DNA of 64,000 nt. It comes from Cenococcum geophilum 1.58. Taxonomy: Eukaryota; Ascomycota; Dothideomycetes; Gloniales; Gloniaceae. How positions within the stretch are numbered: position 1 is the first letter of the stretch; every line of letters begins with the position of its first letter. Positions 58,936-64,000 of this stretch are shown in pieces. The position numbers and the translations under genes were made by a program. The notes below the pieces were generated by a model. It saw nothing but the letters and a program-made list of their open reading frames with translations. It was not told the DNA's origin and made no database searches. The stretch is taken from contig KV748228.1 in NCBI GenBank assembly GCA_001692895.1, positions 497,344-561,343 on the forward strand, in the 5' to 3' direction.

Positions 58936-59530
58936 TATCTTAGTTAACTCATCCGCTTCGCCGAGGAATTTGAGGAGGCGGCTACCCCCCTACTCCCGCC
59001 CTACTTTAGCGCCATAGGCCATCTTATGCAAACTTATAAGCCAATTAGATAGTCGCTCTAACTTATGGGTACTTATTAGCTAATAGAATGCCACGCTACC
59101 CTCTACCACCCCTACTACCCTAAAAATTCCTTAGCGTAGTGTCTAAGAGATTATGGGCGCACGTTTAGTATAAACTAGGTCCTTTTTCTAACGCGTGTTA
59201 ATTTTTAATAACTCTAGCAGCGTGAATATACTAGCTACAGTTTTAGTACGCGATATATTTAAATTGTAATCTCTTCTTCTATTTAATTATAATAATTATA
59301 ACTAGCTAACCACTGTATTAGGGGGCAAGATACAGCCTTAAAGTTTAAAGACGCGTTTTTAAAACTGGTCCCTCTCTACTAGCCGTATTAAAACAACGGT
59401 AGTACTCCACTACTAATACTCTGTTTCCTTCTAAATTTACAAAGGTACCTCTTTTATCCTATAATAACTAGCTTACCTAATTAAAGTATACCTATACTAC
59501 TATCGTGTTGTGTTCTAGCAGGCGACGCGG
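58936..59530 (+). promoter_or_regulatory. leader block of helicase element 2 (RIP-mutated twin of 43957-44560)
   Basis: Aligns with 43957-44560 along its length. The repeat unit GCGAACTCCTGAGCCAAT of that block appears here as GCAAACTTATAAGCCAATTA (59019) and GTACTTATTAGCTAATAG (59048). Directly precedes helicase 2. Confidence 0.7.
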
Positions 59531-59599
59531 TTGCTGTGGCACCTTTAGGGTACTTAGCCTACGTTAGAGTACTCTAGTAATGCCCTATAATATTTTAAT

Positions 59600-59660
59600 A
59601 ACTTATAGGAACTTATGCGAACTTATGCGAACTTATACGAACTTATTAGCTAATTAGAGG
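59600..59660. repeat. left subterminal repeats of helicase element 2
   Basis: Three tandem GAACTTATGC/ACGAACTTAT units followed by GAACTTATTAGCTAATTAG. The reverse complement CTAATTAGCTAATAAGTTCG recurs at 62738. Confidence 0.75.
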
Positions 59661-62600
59661 GTAGGAAATAGCAAGGTACGGGTTAAAATTAAAGAAGAAG
59701 TTAAAGAAGTTAGATACTTGGAGTCGCTGGTATAAAGCTTATATCGCGCCGCCACCTCTATTACCTCCACTAGCTACACACATGTTAGCTAACTATAGTT
59801 CTATCCCGGAGATACTTTAGTCTATTAAGAGGCTATACGTAAAGGAGTTACCATTGGTTATATAGTAGGCAGCGCGGTTAGAGAATATAGCATTCTAATA
59901 TAAAGTTATAGACCTTTATCTTTAGCGAATTATTCTCCAAACTAGTCCATTAGTTAAGGATTTTAAGCCGCGCTATAAGTAAGTGCGTACCTTGCGTTGG
60001 TTAATATTTAGGAAAGGCGATACCCTTCTAATTACTCGTACAGGCTTTAGTAAAAGCCTAATCTTCTATACGTATACGGTTTTAACGGGTAAGATTACTA
60101 TCTAGATTATTCCGCTTAATAAGCTGGGTAATAAGTAATTGGATAATATTAGGAAGATAGAAGGATGTAACCCGGTTCTTATTAATACTAAAACCTAGAG
60201 TTAGGAGAAGGGACTAATTACTTAAATTTGGGAGGGAGTATATACTTATATTCTGCTTAGTCCTAAACAGGCATTAACTAAGGCTTTTTAGGATACTCTA
60301 AAAGAACCAGAGTTATAGTCACGAATTAGGCTAGTTGCGATTAATAAGTGCTATCTTATTAAAGACTGGGAGAGCTTTTAACCGGCTTATATAATATTAG
60401 GCGAATTATAAATAATCCTCCGCCTAAATATAGTCTGGTTTACCTGCTCTGCGACTCTTAATAAAAAGGTAGAGAGGCTAATCCTATTAGAGGCCGGATT
60501 CCAAGCAGTCGGCCGTTATTCTTACTAAACTAAGATTATTAGGACTTCTATTAATCGTCCAGATGTATTAATATCTGTCTACCCCCTACCTAGGAAAAAG
60601 GTTAATTTATAAGAGCACCTATATTTCTTATTAAATAATTGCGTTAATAATAATAGGAAGCCTACTCCGGAAAGAATACCAAAGATAATAGTTTTTATTA
60701 ATAGGCGATTATCTATCTAGGCTATAGCTGTATACCTTTAGACTGCGTTACTACAAAAGGGGTATTTAATAGATACAGTAGACGAGGCTATCTATATTAG
60801 TACCATAGTCTAAAAGTTTACTGCTACTATATAGGAGTATAACCGCACTTAGCGGTATACTGAGTTTAAAACTGCTATGTCTAGCATTAGAATTATAATA
60901 GCTATAACCTTACTTAGCATAGGTGTAAACGTCCCAGATATTAAGCGCGTAATTATCTAAAAGATTTTTATTACTAAAAGCCTAGCTAATATATAGCAGT
61001 AAATCGGTTAAGGTAGATAATAAAAGGGTTGCACTAGTATAGGATATATTTTCCTTCTATACTAGGTCTTTAACACAGAGGGGGGAGATATACTAGGGAG
61101 GAAACCACTACTACCTAAGGTAAAGGCACTTACTTAGGCGCCTTAGAGGAATTATAATAGCTTACCGGCTAAGTATACCCGCAGCCAACTTATATAGAGC
61201 TTTACGCCTAGTAATATTAGCGATACTAAGAGCGTCGCTAAGAGTATTGCTAAGAGTATCGCCTCTAAGAAATTAACTATAAGCTATAATTCTGCAGTTA
61301 TAGCTACTAGAGAGGATAGCCGTCTATTCTAGATAAAGGCTAAAATAGCAAGCCGTAAGAAGTTACTAGTTAAGTAGAAAGAGATGGTAAATAGAGTATA
61401 TTATTAAAAGGCCTTTTTTTCCTTCTTAGGAGAGGACAGGTTGCCGCTAGCTATACTATAGCATATTATTCATGCCCCGGTAGATTAATGCTATAGTTAT
61501 TATAACCCCTTAATTGTACCTAAGCTTACATTACCCCCTACAGCTCTAGCGCCGCTTTATTAACTATAGGCCGGTATACAGTCTACTATTACGTTAGAGC
61601 TTCTTAATATATAGGTAGCCAAGTAGGCTGAATTAATATACGCCAGCCTATACCGACAATTCCCTATACCGTTAGCGGCGTTTCTAGGCAAGGAGTACTA
61701 CTAGTAGCTTTTATACTTATTCTATAGGGGCACAACCAACGCCTTCTAGGATAAACTTACAGCCAAATCTCTAGAAAGTGCGGCGCCCTTACTCGTCTTA
61801 TAGTAGCATCGCGAGGCCTATAGCAGTTAATTAGTTAAGTAGCTAAAGGGTATAGTTAAGCTAGTTAGATTAACTAATAAAGAGGCTCTAGTAAAGAAGT
61901 AATAGGTAAAGGCTGCTTAGTAAACTAGGGACTCTAAGGGTAAGGTTTTATTAATACGCTAGTTACTTAGATCGTCCACGCCAAAGGAGTACGCAGCATA
62001 CGTCTAAAGGTGGGATAATAGCCTTGCTATGCAGGTTGCTAGACAAAAGGCTATATAGGGTATAGTAAAACAGAGCGTAGTAGACGGGCCGTCTTCACCG
62101 CTTAGGACCTGGGTTACTAGTAGAATTAACAGATCTAGCCCATTATCCGCGTTACTAGGTATCCCGTATAGTATTAAGCGCGCGGCCTAGGTACTTAAAG
62201 AGGTCCAAAGGCTAATTTTAAGGCTAATAACGCCGATAACACCGCATGTTACGTCTATAGAGGGGAGCCATAATATTAATACGCCTGGCTCCTAAGATCC
62301 CGCAATTCTAAACTCCTAGGAGGCCACTACTTCCAATTTATATAACACTACAATTCCTAACTCCTAAGGTACGGTCGTTCTTAATTTATAGCTAGCTATC
62401 GTCCTAAATTTATAGGTAGATATTATCCTTAATTCCTAACCTATAGATATAGCTACCACCTAGCCGTATATAGCCTTAGTAGTAGGGGCTGTCTCTACGC
62501 TATTTTGGAAAAGACGAGGTAATACCTAAGGGGATTTACCTGCTAAACGTCGGACAGCCTTACAAGAACGGGATAGAAATATAGATATAGTACCGTAGGA

Positions 62601-62715
62601 GAGAGATATAACTATAGATATAGTGCTTATATTTACCTTAAGAATAAGGGCAGAATATATTAGAAAGGCAACGCCGAAGGGATAAAAAAAACTTCTTAAT
62701 AGAGCTATAGATAGA
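59661..62715 (+). pseudogene. RecQ-like helicase 2, degenerate
   Basis: Plus-strand frame with ATG at 59782 (MLANYSSIPEIL); in-frame sequence upstream (KKLKKLDTWSRWYKAYIAPP) suggests the true start or an earlier exon lies before it. Motif I RTGFSKSLIFYTYT (60022-60063; Gly-Lys-Ser is now Ser-Lys-Ser), motif Ia IIPLNKLGNKQL, motif II VAINKCYLIKD (about 60336), motif IV KIIVFINRR, motif V MSSIRIIIAITLLSIGVNVP, motif VI Q-stop-IG-stop-GR (about 60997). A long C-terminal region follows with LYRQFPIPLAAFLGKEYYQQ and a Gln/Ser/Thr-Pro-rich tail to about 62700. Would be an ATP-dependent DNA helicase of the dispersed RecQ-like fungal family. RIP stops throughout. Not the same length or C-terminus as helicase 1, so a separate subfamily is likely. 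Confidence 0.82.
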
Positions 62716-62734
62716 TAGGCTACTTAGCGTAACC

Positions 62735-62890
62735 TAATTAGCTAATAAGTTCGCATAAGTTACTAAAGGGGGGTTTAGGGATATTATAAGGCCCTATTAA
62801 GTAAATAAGCTATTAGTTCCTATTATAGCGGGTATTAATTAACCTATAGCGCATTCTAATTGGCTAATAAGTTTATATAAGTTGCTAGAG
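62735..62890. repeat. right subterminal repeats of helicase element 2
   Basis: CTAATTAGCTAATAAGTTCG at 62738 and CTAATTGGCTAATAAGTTTA at about 62857, each followed by ATATTATAAGG- or ATATCATAAGG-type sequence. Inverted relative to 59600-59660, so they bracket the helicase gene. Confidence 0.75.
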
Positions 62891-63095
62891 AGAGTGCTAA
62901 GGATATCATAAGGCCTATATAAGGAGGTAAAGGTCTATCCTAGCGTGGCGTAATTAGTCTATAAGATTGTATATATTAGGTTAGGTCTAGCGCCTTAGCT
63001 TATTAATAGTAAAGTAAATCCTATAATAGACCTTTACTTCTCTTTCTCTTCCTCTTTAGATATTTATAACACTATAATTTTTTTTAAAAGCCTTT
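62891..63095. other. spacer between helicase element 2 and the last ORF
   Basis: RIP-mutated; no gene seen. A CCTTTACTTCTCTTTCTCTT pyrimidine tract at about 63023 precedes the ATG at 63096 and could be a leader. Confidence 0.45.
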
Positions 63096-64000
63096 AATGT
63101 CTCCTCCTACTGCCTAGGTGCTTGCGTATTTACTAAACTTCCCACTCTAAAAGGAGTAAATCCTCCTCTTTACCGCCACCCTCTTATATAGCTAACTAAG
63201 GTTAGGGACTATCCGGCGTCCTTTATAAATATTAGCCTATCTAGTTCTTAACTATTTAAGCGTCTTAAGGAGTTAGTAACTATCCTAAGGAGCTAGGAGA
63301 TAAGCAGCTATACCTTCCTTCTATTTAGTAGACCTATATACTAACATTCTTCTTAGTCCTCCTCCTTGCCCATGCTGTCCTTACCCGCGCCGCCCTTACC
63401 TACGCGCCCTCCCTTCTCCTTCTCCTCCTCCTCTCCCACCTCCCGCCCCTTTCTTTGCGCCCGCTAGCCCCGTTACGCCCACCTTCCCCCTTAGCGGCAA
63501 TAATAATAATAATAATAGTATAGTTAGCCTCGCTAGGTATATATACTATAATGCCTATTATATTAATTATTAGCTTATATATGCGTAGACCTATAACTTA
63601 GCCGCCTACCCCCGCCGCTAGCGCTGCTTTAGGTCCTTCCCTTCCTCTTACCTAGGTAGGCTTTTATACCACCTAACTTGCCAACTAGCCGCGTCTGCCT
63701 TAAAATTGGCAACTTTAGGGCAAGATTACAGACGGCTATACCGCCGTCTGCCAGGGTAAGTGGTAGTCGTCTTTCTAAACGGCTAACAGCGAGAGGAACC
63801 TCTTCTATATTAGGAGGATTATAGAAACGGAGCTAGGTAAGTAGCTCTATAGTGAGGATCGGTGCCTAGCTTACTAGGAGGGTAGTTAGGAGTACTAGGT
63901 CTACTCTAGGGTAGGCGCCTAGTAGGTATATAAGCTTAAGGACGCTTATACCCGCTGCTATATAAGGGCCCGCCCTAGTAAATGCTTTATCTTAAAGCGG
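63096..64000 (+). pseudogene. unrecognised degenerate ORF with Pro-rich and Cys parts, runs off the window
   Basis: ATG at 63096 (MSPPTA-stop) starts a frame broken by TAA/TAG, with a Pro-rich stretch (SPSPPPLPPPAPFFAPASP, about 63410-63470) and six AAT codons (Asn6, about 63499). From about 63785 another frame is better: SERNLFYIRRIIETELGK, then DRCLAY and DAYTRCYIRARPSKCFILK, with Cys spacing that could be a zinc-binding remnant. A 34-bp GTAAGT...CTAACAG stretch at 63747-63780 may be an intron linking the two frames. No family recognised. Confidence 0.45.

Overview
The window looks like nuclear DNA of a filamentous ascomycete (Pezizomycotina). Most of it is AT-rich transposon wreckage whose reading frames are broken by TAA/TAG/TGA at places where Gln, Trp or Arg is expected, and whose catalytic Asp codons read Asn. 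That is the signature of repeat-induced point mutation (RIP, CpA to TpA on either strand). A short GC-richer island carries genes recognisable without correction: a COQ4 gene with a 5'-splice-site intron, and a NACHT-ankyrin (NLR/STAND) gene that is lightly damaged. Fungal short introns, chromoviral Gypsy, Copia, Tad-like LINE and dispersed RecQ-like helicases all fit this assignment. The species cannot be named from what is visible.

Layout. 1-613 unassigned. 614-1501 5'-truncated Copia with its 3' LTR. 1502-2930 and 15292-15780 are the two halves of a degenerate DUF6589-like gene, split by Copia A (2931-15291, target duplication GTAAT), itself split by a second Copia family, Copia D (7372-13614, GTAAG). 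15781-21770 is a tandem duplication of an unrecognised 1.9-kb unit, one copy split by an ORF1-only LINE (16453-18560, 11-bp duplication). 21790-22360 is a ~51-bp tandem repeat. 23490-24501 plus 30353-31750 is a RecQ-like helicase (minus strand) split by a chromovirus-type Gypsy (24502-30352, GCTAG). 32294-43956 is bounded by inverted blocks and holds an intron-rich MULE-like transposase gene (minus), split by Copia B (36555-42628, CTACC). 43960-45940 is a relatively unmutated relative of the helicase-element leader, followed by 12-bp minisatellites and a small inverted-repeat element. 46292-47270 is COQ4. 47421-51480 is a 4.06-kb segment bounded by 44-bp inverted repeats next to TA, carrying the NLR gene. 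52783-58923 is Copia C (GCTAC). 58936-62960 is a second RecQ-like helicase element (plus strand). 63096-64000 is an unrecognised Cys-containing degenerate ORF.

The mobile elements do not act together as a pathway. The layout is a layered insertion record: five LTR insertions still have perfect 5-bp target duplications, so their order can be read directly. The two observations I rate highest are the TIR/TA-bounded NLR segment and the MULE-like gene whose many 43-58-bp introns resemble each other. A palindromic module shared by two unrelated Copia families is a third.
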